Assembly: GCA_019454145.1 (NCBI GenBank)
Contig: CP075366.1
Location: 1,467,564 to 1,531,563 of the forward strand
DNA from: Fimbriimonadaceae bacterium
Lineage (GTDB): Bacteria > Armatimonadota > Fimbriimonadia > Fimbriimonadales > Fimbriimonadaceae
Length of the DNA: 64,000 bases
Direction of reading: 5' to 3'
Shown here: in pieces, positions 43,057 to 51,829 of the stretch
Numbering within the stretch: position 1 is the first letter of the stretch
Layout of the letters: each line of letters starts with the position of its first letter
Notes under the pieces: model-generated
Database searches by the model: none
Told to the model about the DNA's origin: nothing
The model's input: only the letters and a program-made list of their open reading frames with translations
Position numbers and translations under genes: made by a program

Positions 43057-44913
43057 TTATGGGGCAAGAGAAAGCCACTCATCCCACTGCGAATCAATCG
43101 CAAATTTGAGTTGAATGTAGTCTGATCGGTATGTCGCGAACGTCAGATTCGGCGAGAAATCGATAGATAAGCCGTTGCTGTTCGGCGACTGCCCATTGTG
43201 AAACTCGTAAACAACCGCTTGGCTCAGTGCAGTTCGCACATTTGCACATGCGGTTTTCACTGAAGTTGGCACATTGCCAGATAGATCGGCCTCAAACTTC
43301 AGGCACAAGTCAGTGATATCGCGGTAGTAACGGGTGCTTCCTGGAGAATAACTTTGCGCGGTTGCCCGAATATTCTGGATTTCGTTGACCATTCCTAAAC
43401 GGTTAGCCGAAAGCTCATCTCCTAGTAATGAAAGTTTGGCGGTCACGTTTGCTAGCTGATCGGTTTGCAAAACACTCTGAGTGATCTTTCTGAACTGGTA
43501 GAGATTTCCCGGCAGGGATTGTTCTTCCATTCCATCTACAAACGCCTGGGCGAGGCTGAGAGTCGAGGCATCCGGGTTATCTCGGAAGTTATCGAAGATC
43601 AAGTGGTATGGATAACCTTCCCCTGGCGGGCTTTCTTCACTGCCGACAATGTAATCGGCGTAATTTCTGGCTTCGTATGCCACTTCGATCATTTGCATCA
43701 AGCTGGCATCCCAGCCAATGATGTCGAAATGATGTCCGTTCAAGGCTTGATCCGTTTGCCAAGTTTTAATGGAGGTGCCGTATTGATCGTCGTAGCTAAA
43801 TGCCCTTGTCGGTTGCTCGTCTTCCAACCCGCGCTTCCAGCCATTACCGTGATTCCAAAGGATCAGTGCGTATCGGTCGGCAGGATAGTTAGTTTTTGCC
43901 CAAGTAATAAAATCGTTTAGAACTTGGGGACTACCCATGTCGAGAGCGTTGCCCATATTATCTTGAACATTGTTCTGCACCAATTCACTGGCTATTGCCG
44001 ATGTGTTGTCCGGTTTGACCAAATAACGGCGAACGCCATCAAATGTTGAACCTCCAAATGCAGTTTTGCTCTGCTTCCACTGAACTACAAACCGCACATC
44101 AGGGTTGCCAGCAACCTGCTCCATTTGGTTCATGTTAAGGGTGCTGAACGAATACAAGTCATTCGCCGCATTCAGGAAGACGATAATTGTCCACTTCCCT
44201 TGCGTAATAGTGCGCTGGGTGACGTTCACCACAGCAAGTCCAGAAAGCAGAGTCGAGTTAGAGTTAACTGTAACTGTTCCGTTTCCAATGCTTGTTGCAG
44301 TGAACTGCCCAGTTGAGGATACGGTTCCGATTCCGCCTTGAACAGACCAATTCAAATCCGATGGAGGCAAGAATCCGATACTGTTGCCTGCTTTCGCAAT
44401 CGCTACAAATTGATTGAGGTTTTGTTCTTTAACCGTTATGGGCGTTGGAGCAACGGTGAGGTCGGTTACTGTGGCTCCGGCGCTGAAATCCATTGACACA
44501 TTTGCTCCGCCTGACCCATTTGAACAGAGGTCAAGGATTGCTGTCGCAGTCCCTAGTGTGGAACCCGAAGCGTTTACTCCAGAATACAAGGTGGACTTGA
44601 CCATATGAATTCCAGAAGTAAGGTTGGTCAACGTAATAGAACTATTGGGGACTCCATTTCGGTTGATTGAGTCCGTTCGAATAACAAATCCATCAACATT
44701 TATGATTTGGATAACTTGAGAAGCATTTGTCGGAGACGCCCCCCATGTCGTGTTGTATGTCAAAGATCCGACTGTTGTTGCCACAGAGCAGGGGCCGAGA
44801 GCATTATTCGAAACAGATGTTCCGCCGCCTCCGCCACCACATCCAGCGATGAGTGCGATTGTGGAGCACGCAAATAGCACCGCAATGGACTTAGACCAAG
44901 AAAAACACTTCAC
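43057..44913 (-). CDS. Clostripain-like (C11) lipoprotein with catalytic Cys replaced by Ser
   Basis: About 618 residues from the GTG at 44913, giving a lipoprotein signal (SKSIAVLFACSTIALIAGC, Cys25) followed by six glycines. A longer reading from 45105 would overlap the divergent GGDEF gene and bury the signal peptide, so I reject it. Residues about 60-290 are beta-rich, including a BIG2-like segment. The C11 domain begins at WTIIVFLNAANDL. The catalytic His355 is present (ALILWNHGNGWK), but the usual FDACLM block reads GWDASLM, putting Ser404 (codon AGC, 43704-43702) where Cys is needed. It may be a pseudo-peptidase or a serine variant. Confidence 0.82.
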   Translation of the reverse strand: MKCFSWSKSIAVLFACSTIALIAGCGGGGGGTSVSNNALGPCSVATTVGSLTYNTTWGASPTNASQVIQIINVDGFVIRTDSINRNGVPNSSITLTNLTSGIHMVKSTLYSGVNASGSTLGTATAILDLCSNGSGGANVSMDFSAGATVTDLTVAPTPITVKEQNLNQFVAIAKAGNSIGFLPPSDLNWSVQGGIGTVSSTGQFTATSIGNGTVTVNSNSTLLSGLAVVNVTQRTITQGKWTIIVFLNAANDLYSFSTLNMNQMEQVAGNPDVRFVVQWKQSKTAFGGSTFDGVRRYLVKPDNTSAIASELVQNNVQDNMGNALDMGSPQVLNDFITWAKTNYPADRYALILWNHGNGWKRGLEDEQPTRAFSYDDQYGTSIKTWQTDQALNGHHFDIIGWDASLMQMIEVAYEARNYADYIVGSEESPPGEGYPYHLIFDNFRDNPDASTLSLAQAFVDGMEEQSLPGNLYQFRKITQSVLQTDQLANVTAKLSLLGDELSANRLGMVNEIQNIRATAQSYSPGSTRYYRDITDLCLKFEADLSGNVPTSVKTACANVRTALSQAVVYEFHNGQSPNSNGLSIDFSPNLTFATYRSDYIQLKFAIDSQWDEWLSLAP

Positions 44914-45013
44914 ACAAAAGCTGACGTGGAAAACCCTACCATCGTTCTCAAAATTCTCCAAAAACTGGTCTGACGCACTGCCATTTTCAATCCGATAATT
45001 TGAGCGGAGACCA

Positions 45014-46087
45014 GTGTCCGAAAACCTATTTGATAAGATTCTTAAGTGGCGATTATTGCCATTTGATAGTCCCGAGGAGCAAATCCATCGCGAGGCTATC
45101 GCCATTTCTGTTAATCAGCTCGAGACTGCAGAACGTGAGTCTTTGGTTCTTAAACGTATCGGAACTGCATTCAATCTCCACCAAACCGTTCAGCCTGCGG
45201 CACTTCATGCCGCTCATACAATTAAGGGTGCTTTGAATCTACTCAGCGTTCGAGTGTGGATTTACGATAATGGCAAATTAGTTTCTATCGCTTCCGCTCA
45301 CCAAAGCCCTTCTAAGCCTGGCTTAAAACCTGCCCAAGCTCCAGAAAAAATGTCGAACATGGCAATCTGGGAGGTCTGGGAAGACGGATTTCGGGCTTTA
45401 TTACCCCTTCACCTAACCGACCGCAATATCGGCTACCTAGAACTCATGGCTCCGCGTGAGCAAGAGAAATTTTTATTAGAACGAAGCCTCCATGCAACGG
45501 TAGCTGAACAACTCGCATTGGTTCTGCAATCTGCCCAACTCTTTGAAAGCGTTGAGCTCATGGCGACATCGGATCCGCTCACCGGGCTGAGTAACCACCG
45601 TTCGATGCAAGATTTTCTGCGTGAGCAATGCGAGGAACTCAAATCTGGTCGCAAGAATCTTGGCGTCGTCATGGTAGACGTAGACCACTTCCGCCAATTC
45701 AACGAAGCGTACGGCCATGACGCGGGAGACTTCGTTTTGAAATCGGTAGCCAATGCGCTTGCAAAAGCCGTCGGTGAAAAAGGTATGGCCGCTCGTTACG
45801 GAGGTGAAGAATTCACTCTTATCCTTCCATCGGCTGACGAACAACTCACCGAGATCGTCGCGCTTTCCGCACTTGACCACATTCGTCGCGTGGTCTACCA
45901 CCCGAAAGCAGGTGGTGAAAAGCCAATCACGGCTTCACTAGGATATTCTTTTGGCCCGCAGTGGGGAGTGCATCCGCAAAAGCTACTGAAAGTCGCCGAT
46001 AACGCGCTTTATGCCGCTAAGCACACAGGACGGAACAAGGTTTGCGGCCCTGATGACGTGCCGAAAGAGAAGCAAAACGCGGCTTAA
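45014..46087 (+). CDS. GAF-GGDEF diguanylate cyclase
   Basis: 357 residues from a GTG with GGAG five bases upstream. Residues about 40-180 form a GAF-like sensor (RIGTAFNLHQTVQPAALHAAHTIKGALNLLSVRVWIYDNG). The GGDEF domain covers about 190-350: DPLTGLSNHRSMQDFL, VVMVDVDHFRQFNEAYGHDAGD, and the active-site ARYGGEEFTLILP, which is intact. It should make cyclic di-GMP in the cytosol. An RxxD inhibitory site is not obvious before GGEEF. It is divergent from the C11-like lipoprotein. MshEN-type and PilB-type receptors in the pilus system are plausible targets. Confidence 0.92.
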   Translation: MSENLFDKILKWRLLPFDSPEEQIHREAIAISVNQLETAERESLVLKRIGTAFNLHQTVQPAALHAAHTIKGALNLLSVRVWIYDNGKLVSIASAHQSPSKPGLKPAQAPEKMSNMAIWEVWEDGFRALLPLHLTDRNIGYLELMAPREQEKFLLERSLHATVAEQLALVLQSAQLFESVELMATSDPLTGLSNHRSMQDFLREQCEELKSGRKNLGVVMVDVDHFRQFNEAYGHDAGDFVLKSVANALAKAVGEKGMAARYGGEEFTLILPSADEQLTEIVALSALDHIRRVVYHPKAGGEKPITASLGYSFGPQWGVHPQKLLKVADNALYAAKHTGRNKVCGPDDVPKEKQNAA

Positions 46088-46142
46088 ACGTAGGCGATTG
46101 GCCCCAATTCATGCCCAAGGGACCCCATCCGAGGACTTTCTC

Positions 46143-46172
46143 TTGCTGAATGAAGCAACTCCCTGCCATAAT
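46143..46172 (+). promoter_or_regulatory. Sigma-70 promoter candidate of rplU-rpmA
   Basis: TTGCTG (46143-46148) and CATAAT (46167-46172) are 18 bases apart, leaving a leader of about 43 bases before the rplU start codon at 46223. Confidence 0.55.
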
Positions 46173-46222
46173 TTTTGTTCGCGACTCTACGCCAAAGGCG
46201 CAACTCGCCTTGGAGAATTGAG

Positions 46223-46540
46223 ATGTATGTGATTGTTAAGACCGGTGGAAAACAGTATAAGGCAGCAAAAGATGAATTGCTGACCGTTGAAAAGATTAAC
46301 GGAGAAGCCGGCGATGCCGTAGAACTCGGCGAAGTAGTCATGGTCTGCGATGGCGATAAGGTCACCATGGGTAGCCCATTTGTAAAGGGCGCAAAGGTAA
46401 AAGCCACCATCGTCCGACAAGGCAAAGCCAAGAAGATCAACGGTTTCAACTACAAAGCGAAGAAAAATGTTCGCAAGCGCTGGGGACATCGCCAGCCACA
46501 AACCATTTTGCGCGTCACCGAAGTTGGTGGAGGAAAGTAA
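46223..46540 (+). CDS. rplU: Ribosomal protein bL21
   Basis: 105 residues from the ATG at 46223, with GGAG seven bases upstream; a reading from 46175 adds 16 residues that are not conserved. Family sequence is plain: [62 protein letters not shown]. It binds 23S rRNA in the 50S subunit. It is followed 3 bases later by rpmA, the standard rplU-rpmA pair. Confidence 0.97.
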   Translation: MYVIVKTGGKQYKAAKDELLTVEKINGEAGDAVELGEVVMVCDGDKVTMGSPFVKGAKVKATIVRQGKAKKINGFNYKAKKNVRKRWGHRQPQTILRVTEVGGGK

Positions 46541-46543
46541 TCC

Positions 46544-46807
46544 ATGGCACATAAAAAAGGACAAGGTTCCAGTAAAAACGGTCGCGATTCCAACAGTAAT
46601 CGCCTCGGCGTTAAGAAATTCGGTGGCGAAATCGTCAAGCCAGGCATGATCTTGGTTCGACAACGCGGCACCAAATTCCACCCAGGCGTGAACGTTGGCA
46701 TCGGTAACGACCACACCATCTACGCGAAAATTGATGGTCAAGTAAAGTTCGAAGGCCCGAAAGACAAGCGACGCATCAGCGTCTACGCTCAAGAAGTTTC
46801 GGCTTAA
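46544..46807 (+). CDS. rpmA: Ribosomal protein bL27
   Basis: 87 residues: [52 protein letters not shown]. The N-terminus reaches the peptidyl transferase centre; it begins directly with the mature AHKKG sequence, without the Prp-cleaved extension of Firmicutes. GGAGG precedes the ATG. The obg gene that often follows is absent; a strong terminator ends the unit. Confidence 0.97.
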   Translation: MAHKKGQGSSKNGRDSNSNRLGVKKFGGEIVKPGMILVRQRGTKFHPGVNVGIGNDHTIYAKIDGQVKFEGPKDKRRISVYAQEVSA

Positions 46808-46825
46808 GCATTCCACCGATCAAGT

Positions 46826-46862
46826 AAAAATCTCCTTCTCTTGAGAGAAGGAGATTTTTTTT
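46826..46862 (+). terminator. Intrinsic terminator of rplU-rpmA
   Basis: A 15-bp perfect stem AAAAATCTCCTTCTC/GAGAAGGAGATTTTT with a TTGA loop is followed by further T residues, 18 bases past the rpmA stop. Confidence 0.93.
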
Positions 46863-46922
46863 GTTTCCCTCTCAATAGGGGGGAAGGGTTAACTGCCAAA
46901 AAATATATATGAATCTGGGTGC

Positions 46923-46939
46923 CACGGGTGAAACCCGTG
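46923..46939 (-). terminator. Small hairpin past the GH2 gene
   Basis: CACGGGT-GAA-ACCCGTG lies 2 bases beyond the GH2 stop. There is no immediate T-tract; an ATATATATTTTTTGG stretch comes about 12 bases later on the minus strand. It could be a weak terminator or a copy of a dispersed repeat. Confidence 0.4.
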
Positions 46940-46941
46940 CT

Positions 46942-49113
46942 CTACTTAACTCTCACTAACCCAGCATCGATGTACTGACCACCCTGATTTTGGTGAACAT
47001 GAATCCGAAGCTGGTGATTTCCGGCCTTAATCCCGCCCAATTTGACTAGCTTATAAGAAGTCGTCCATCCGCCAGCTTTGAAAACCAACTTGCCGTCTAA
47101 ATAGACTTCCACATCATCATCGTGGCTGACTTTGAGATAGACTCCATCGGTTACCGTTTCTTTGATCGCAAAACTCCGGCGGAGCCAAATATCCGGCGTA
47201 TCCCATCGACTGCGGACGATTGAACCAGGTGTTTCCGGAGTGCCAAATCCGCCAATCCTTTCTGATTCACCTTTCCAAGATTTCGCCGACACCCAATCCG
47301 ACCCAGGGTTCACGGTCGTCACGAGCCACTTTTGTGCGACTTGCTCACTGGTAGGAAGCAACACTTCAATTTTTGGAGCCGGCTTGTAGACATCTTTGAT
47401 CGCCTGCGTGATGCGTTTTTCATCCATTTTCAGCATCGCACGGTCGTAAGTCATCAAGCCGTTAGTTTCGGTTTCAACGTCGGTAGTCTGTGTGTAAACC
47501 GCGCCAGAAAGCCCGTTCCCTTTCAGAATTCTCAGCTGAAACATCAAGTCGCAGAACGCATTTGTGAGTTCATCCTGAGTTTTATAGCTTTGATATCCCC
47601 AACCGGATTCTTGCCACATATGCCCAGGAATTGGTAAACCAAGGCCACCGTATTCGCCAAGCAGCAACGCCCGATTCGCATCGGGAGTGGGCGCGCCCGG
47701 CCCGGGATAAATGTGAGGATCTTTGAACGCACCTACACCCCGATCTGCCCATCCCGTAACCGCATGCGCGAGCCGAGTCTGATCGTATTTTTGAGTCCAG
47801 TCCGCCATTGCCACTGTATCGAACTGCCCCCAGCCTTCGTTGAAAACCACCCAACTAAAAATCGATGGATGATTTTTGAGTGAATCGATCATCGCCTTGA
47901 GTTCTTTTTTGAAGATCGCGGCGGATTCAGGAGTCCGCACGATATCAGGATCGTTCGGGCCGATGGAACGGTCACCGCTTGGCATATCCTGCATCACCAG
48001 CAAACCGAGCTTGTCGCAGTGGTAATACCAACGCGCTGGTTCGACCTTCACATGTTTGCGGATAAAGTTAAACCCGAGTCGCTTTTGAACTTCTAAATCG
48101 TATTTGAGAGCTTCGTCGGTTGGTGCAGTGAAGAGACCGTCGGGCCAGAACCCTTGGTCGAGCGTTCCCATTAGGAAGTACGGTTTTCCATTGAGAAAGA
48201 ACTTCTTGACTCCATCCTTATCGCGTTCGATACTGAATTTGCGGAAGGCGGTGTAGCTTTTTACTTCATCAAACACACGACCATCGTCGCCTACCAGCTT
48301 GATCTTGAGGTCGTAGAGAGTTGGTGATTCTGGGCTCCACAGTTTGGGGTTGCGAACCGTAACCTCCGTTTTGCCGAGTGCTTCCGCCCGAGCTAGCCTC
48401 TTTCCGTTTTGGAGAACTTCGACTTCGACATATCCCTTTTCTCCGTTATTCGTGGTCGGGGCGACAGTAATTTTTCCCGTGGTTGGGTCAGCGTGGATAT
48501 CCAAATCTGAAATGTAAAACGTGTCATGCACAGGCTCCATCCAAACTGTTTGCCAGATTCCGCTGGTCGGAACATAAAATATTCCGCCTGGCTTCAGGAC
48601 TTGCTTGCCGCGAGGTTGAGGGCCAGAGTCTGTTGGATCTGTGACAAAAATATCCAGTGACTGGACTTCCCTTTCACTACTCAAAGCATCGGTAATGTCG
48701 AGGGTAATCGGGTCGAATCCACCTTCGTGTTCGCCTACTATTTGACCATTGACCTCAATCCTAGTTTTCCAGTCGCTAGCTCCGATGTGGAGGAGATGAG
48801 TGCGTGCCCCTTCAAACTTGCGGAAGTTCCGATGGTAGTGAAGCGTATCACTAGGTTTCAGCGTTTTTTGAACACGCGACAGCTTAGATTCCACCGGAAA
48901 CGGCACCAAGATTTCTCCCCACTTGCCGTTGATTGCGTACTGCCAGGTTCCGTTGAGGTTCACCCACTCATCGCGAACCATTTGCGGGCGCGGGTATTCC
49001 TGGTGTACGTTTTGGGGAGTAACGGAGTCCGTCCAGCGTGTTTTCAAGGTCTGAGTTTGCCCCATTACTGGAGCCATCAGCAACAATCCGCACAACAACC
49101 GCATCCCCAACAT
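46942..49113 (-). CDS. Secreted glycoside hydrolase family 2 (beta-galactosidase/glucuronidase-like)
   Basis: 723 residues with a signal peptide (LLCGLLLMAPVMGQ). Domains in order: jelly-roll sugar-binding (VNLNGTWQYAINGKW, LHIGASDWKTRIEVNGQIVGEHEGGFDPI), Ig-like, and TIM barrel (GFNFIRKHVKVEPARWYYHCDKLGLLVMQDMPSG). The acid/base is Glu426 in WVVFNEGWG and the nucleophile Glu487 in LLGEYGG. A second sugar-binding-like domain ends the protein (WLRRSFAIKETVTDGVYLKVSHDDDVEVYLDGKLV). It hydrolyses beta-linked sugars outside the cytosol; the exact sugar is not predictable. Last gene of the arginase-kdsD-GH2 unit. Confidence 0.9.
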   Translation of the reverse strand: MLGMRLLCGLLLMAPVMGQTQTLKTRWTDSVTPQNVHQEYPRPQMVRDEWVNLNGTWQYAINGKWGEILVPFPVESKLSRVQKTLKPSDTLHYHRNFRKFEGARTHLLHIGASDWKTRIEVNGQIVGEHEGGFDPITLDITDALSSEREVQSLDIFVTDPTDSGPQPRGKQVLKPGGIFYVPTSGIWQTVWMEPVHDTFYISDLDIHADPTTGKITVAPTTNNGEKGYVEVEVLQNGKRLARAEALGKTEVTVRNPKLWSPESPTLYDLKIKLVGDDGRVFDEVKSYTAFRKFSIERDKDGVKKFFLNGKPYFLMGTLDQGFWPDGLFTAPTDEALKYDLEVQKRLGFNFIRKHVKVEPARWYYHCDKLGLLVMQDMPSGDRSIGPNDPDIVRTPESAAIFKKELKAMIDSLKNHPSIFSWVVFNEGWGQFDTVAMADWTQKYDQTRLAHAVTGWADRGVGAFKDPHIYPGPGAPTPDANRALLLGEYGGLGLPIPGHMWQESGWGYQSYKTQDELTNAFCDLMFQLRILKGNGLSGAVYTQTTDVETETNGLMTYDRAMLKMDEKRITQAIKDVYKPAPKIEVLLPTSEQVAQKWLVTTVNPGSDWVSAKSWKGESERIGGFGTPETPGSIVRSRWDTPDIWLRRSFAIKETVTDGVYLKVSHDDDVEVYLDGKLVFKAGGWTTSYKLVKLGGIKAGNHQLRIHVHQNQGGQYIDAGLVRVK

Positions 49114-49130
49114 GGGATAAGGTTACCGAC

Positions 49131-50090
49131 TCAGACGATGCCACTGCGTAGCAAATCTTTGAGAACCAACAGTCCGACTACCTTGCCATCCTCAACAACC
49201 GGCATTTCACCGATCTTTTTGGGATAGTTTTGGAACGCCTCAAAAGCATCTATCGCCAATAACCCAGGTTCAACTGTCGGCCCGCCCGAGCTCATGAGTT
49301 CTTGTGCCGAGCCACTCGTTGCCGAGTGTCCGTCCACGATCCACCGCCTTAAGTCGCCATCCGAAACGAACCCCAGCAACGCGCCTTGAGAATCAACCAC
49401 GCACGAACCGCCGGCTCCTGCTTGCGTGATCGTCCGCATAATCTCCACAACCGAAGTATCTGGTTGGGATACGGCCAAATCTTCACCCGTTCGCATCACA
49501 TCTCGGACGGTCAGGAGCAATCGGCGACCCAGCGCCCCGGCTGGGTGGAACTTGGCAAAGTCATCAGAACCGAAATTACGGGCTTCCATTGCCGCAACCG
49601 CAAGCGCATCGCTACAAGCGAGCATCATCGTTGTGCTGGTAGTCGGAGCGAGATTATTCGGGCAAGCCTCTCGATCTACACCAACGTTCAAGACCAAATC
49701 CGCTTCGCGGGCCGCTGAACTCTCGGCTCGCCCTGTCATAACGGCCGAACGGGCTCCGATTTGCCGAAATGAAGGAAATAATCTGACAACTTCATCGGTT
49801 TCGCCTGAATAGCTATAGGCCAGAACCAAGTCTTGTTCGGTCACCATTCCAAGATCACCGTGGACTGCTTCGGCCGCGTGCAAAAAGAACGAGGGAGTTC
49901 CGGTACTTGCAAATGTCGCCGCCGCCTTCGCCGCTATATGCCCGCTTTTACCGATTCCGCAGGTCACAAGCCGCCCCTTAGTTGCAAGAATCCATTCCAC
50001 CATCTGAACGAACTCAGCGTGGTTTCCATCGGCTTTCAAAAGAAGAGCCGCGGCTTCTTCTTTCAGCACTCGGGCGATTGCATCAGTCAT
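49131..50090 (-). CDS. kdsD: Arabinose-5-phosphate isomerase (KpsF/GutQ family)
   Basis: 319 residues. The SIS domain (about 35-165) has GIGKSGHIAAKAAATFASTGTPSFFLHAAEAVHGDLG and YSYSGETDEVVRL. Two CBS domains (about 200-319) follow (VRDVMRTGEDLAVSQPDTSVVEIMRTI, GFVSDGDLRRWI, LLVLKDLLRSGIV). It interconverts ribulose-5-phosphate and arabinose-5-phosphate, the first step to Kdo for lipopolysaccharide, supporting a diderm envelope. It overlaps the arginase stop by 8 bases. Confidence 0.93.
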   Translation of the reverse strand: MTDAIARVLKEEAAALLLKADGNHAEFVQMVEWILATKGRLVTCGIGKSGHIAAKAAATFASTGTPSFFLHAAEAVHGDLGMVTEQDLVLAYSYSGETDEVVRLFPSFRQIGARSAVMTGRAESSAAREADLVLNVGVDREACPNNLAPTTSTTMMLACSDALAVAAMEARNFGSDDFAKFHPAGALGRRLLLTVRDVMRTGEDLAVSQPDTSVVEIMRTITQAGAGGSCVVDSQGALLGFVSDGDLRRWIVDGHSATSGSAQELMSSGGPTVEPGLLAIDAFEAFQNYPKKIGEMPVVEDGKVVGLLVLKDLLRSGIV

Positions 50091-51069
50091 TGATCCGCTT
50101 CACCATTGTCCTCTTACCAAACAGCGAACAAATCCACTCTACCGCCGCAATGGCTGTATTAGACTTCGCATCCTCCATCGGATTCACTTCGACGAGATCA
50201 ACCCCCGCTAGGGTGTAAGCAGAACCAGAGCGAAAAAGCATTTCAAAGAGTAGTTCAGCCAATAGGTGACCCTCACGATAAGTCAAACCACCTCGAACTG
50301 CAGTTCCTGTTCCCGGGGCGAGTACAGGATCAAGCGAATCCACATCAAAGCTGATCCAAACCTTTTTTGCCCCTGTTTTGCGGAGCCAAGCATCTAATTC
50401 GTCGAGAACCCCTGGCATGCCCAAGTGGTCAATATCTTGCATTGCCCAAGCGGACTCGCCTTGAAATCCGTTGTAATGTTTGATCTCGCCTGGGTCAACA
50501 TCGCGTAGCCCAATCCACGCTACGCGATCGGTTCGCAAACCAGGATTGGGCACGATGTCTTCCTGAATCTTGTCCCAAACCTGAGGCGCTTCAGGATTAC
50601 CAGATTTCGACCCTTTGTCCAATCGGCAGAGAGCGGCGAGCGGCATCCCATGAAAATTCCCACTCGGACTCGTTTCGGGGTTGTTTAAGTCCATGTGCGC
50701 GTCTACCCAAATCACGGCAAGATCATCTTGCCCGCAAGCTTTGAGTGCTCCACTGACAGAACCGATAGAAAGACTATGATCTCCGCCTAAAACAACCGGG
50801 GTTGAGCCGTTTTTGATGCTGGTTTCAACTTGCTCAGCGAGCGCACTGTACATAGCCTGCGCTTGAGCCATTTTGGATGCATAAGAATCCGCCAAGCTGT
50901 ATTCAAGTTCAACAACATCGCCGCGGTCAGTAACGGAATGCCCTAAGTCGCGTAAATCTTTGCTCAGTTGCCGTAGCCTCAAAGCCGCTGGGCCGAGCCG
51001 ACTCCCCGGAATTTTTCCGCACAAATCAAATGGAACCCCGATCACATCCACGGAAACTTGACTTAACAT
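50083..51069 (-). CDS. Arginase family protein
   Basis: 328 residues from the ATG at 51069 (MLSQVSVDVIGVPFDLCG). A longer frame to 51321 would run antisense through the first third of pdxT, so I reject it. Binuclear manganese motifs are complete: VLGGDHSLSIGS, IWVDAHMDLNNPETSPSGNFHGMP and WISFDVDSLDPVLAPGTGTAVRGGLTYREGHLL. The S-G-N-F-H-G-M-P block is typical of true arginases, which split arginine to ornithine and urea, rather than agmatinases. No urease or other arginine genes are near. Coupled to kdsD by overlap. Confidence 0.9.
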   Translation of the reverse strand: MLSQVSVDVIGVPFDLCGKIPGSRLGPAALRLRQLSKDLRDLGHSVTDRGDVVELEYSLADSYASKMAQAQAMYSALAEQVETSIKNGSTPVVLGGDHSLSIGSVSGALKACGQDDLAVIWVDAHMDLNNPETSPSGNFHGMPLAALCRLDKGSKSGNPEAPQVWDKIQEDIVPNPGLRTDRVAWIGLRDVDPGEIKHYNGFQGESAWAMQDIDHLGMPGVLDELDAWLRKTGAKKVWISFDVDSLDPVLAPGTGTAVRGGLTYREGHLLAELLFEMLFRSGSAYTLAGVDLVEVNPMEDAKSNTAIAAVEWICSLFGKRTMVKRIND

Positions 51070-51127
51070 AAGGCTAATTCTACTTGGACTCACGACTCTC
51101 GCACGAGCCACCTGTACACTCTGTGAA

Positions 51128-51700
51128 ATGTCCAACGTCGTCGGAGTTCTCGCCATACAAGGCGACTTCCATAAACATACTGAATCTGTGATCGCGTGTG
51201 GACATCCTGCCGAAGATATTCTTGAAGTCAAAACGCCAGAAGACGTAAGCAAAATTGATCGGCTGATTATTCCAGGCGGAGAAAGCACAACCGTTGGATT
51301 ACTTCTTGAACGGTTTGGCACGGCAAAAGCAATTCAAGGTAAAACTAGTTCAGGAATGCCGATCTGGGGCACTTGCATGGGCATGATTCTGCTGGCAAAA
51401 TCGGTTGAAGACCGCAAGCAGTTCACGCTGAGTTTGCTTGACATTACAGTTCGCCGGAATGCTTTCGGAGCCCAAATCCATAGTTTTGAAGCCGAGGTTC
51501 CTTTTTCAAAGCTTGATGAACCCATTCTGGGTGTGTTTATTCGGGCACCAGTTGTCACCGAGTTTTCATCTGAAGTCGAAGTCTTGAGCAAGTATCAAGA
51601 TCAGGTGGTAGCAGTTCAACAAGGAAAGATTCTTGGAACCAGCTTTCACCCAGAACTCACTCACGATATTCGATTACATAAATATTTTCTCAACTTATAA
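51128..51700 (+). CDS. pdxT: Pyridoxal 5'-phosphate synthase glutaminase subunit
   Basis: 190 residues. GVLAIQGDFHKHTESV, the oxyanion block LIIPGGESTTVGLLLER, nucleophile Cys in PIWGTCMGMILLA, and the His-Glu pair in GTSFHPELTHD all match PdxT. It supplies ammonia to PdxS for vitamin B6 synthesis. pdxS, normally adjacent, is not in this window. It is divergent from the arginase gene with 58 bases between. Confidence 0.94.
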   Translation: MSNVVGVLAIQGDFHKHTESVIACGHPAEDILEVKTPEDVSKIDRLIIPGGESTTVGLLLERFGTAKAIQGKTSSGMPIWGTCMGMILLAKSVEDRKQFTLSLLDITVRRNAFGAQIHSFEAEVPFSKLDEPILGVFIRAPVVTEFSSEVEVLSKYQDQVVAVQQGKILGTSFHPELTHDIRLHKYFLNL

Positions 51701-51708
51701 ATAAGGGT

Positions 51709-51741
51709 GCCCCGCTCCGAGGGCGCAGAGACGGGGCTTTT
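51709..51741 (+). terminator. Intrinsic terminator of pdxT
   Basis: GCCCCG/CGGGGC forms a 6-bp stem with a 17-base loop holding minor pairing, followed by TTTTGGGGTTTT, 8 bases past the pdxT stop. Confidence 0.6.
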
Positions 51742-51829
51742 GGGGTTTTGGGGAGAAGAAAACTGTCTTGTGATTTATATGACTATTCTGGTGGAATTCT
51801 GTTCCCCTAGTCCTAGTTTTGAACCTAAA

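Noticed and set aside
42908-43114. 68-codon plus-strand ORF in the rpsR-C11 spacer
   Set aside because: It runs into the end of the minus-strand gene, has no ribosome-binding site, and its Pro/Ala/Ser content reflects a C-rich strand.
44914-45105. 64-residue N-terminal extension of the C11-like protein
   Set aside because: It overlaps the start of the divergent GGDEF gene and would bury a clear lipoprotein signal peptide.
51070-51321. 84-residue N-terminal extension of the arginase
   Set aside because: It runs antisense through pdxT, and the family start MLSQVSVDVIGVP lies at 51069.
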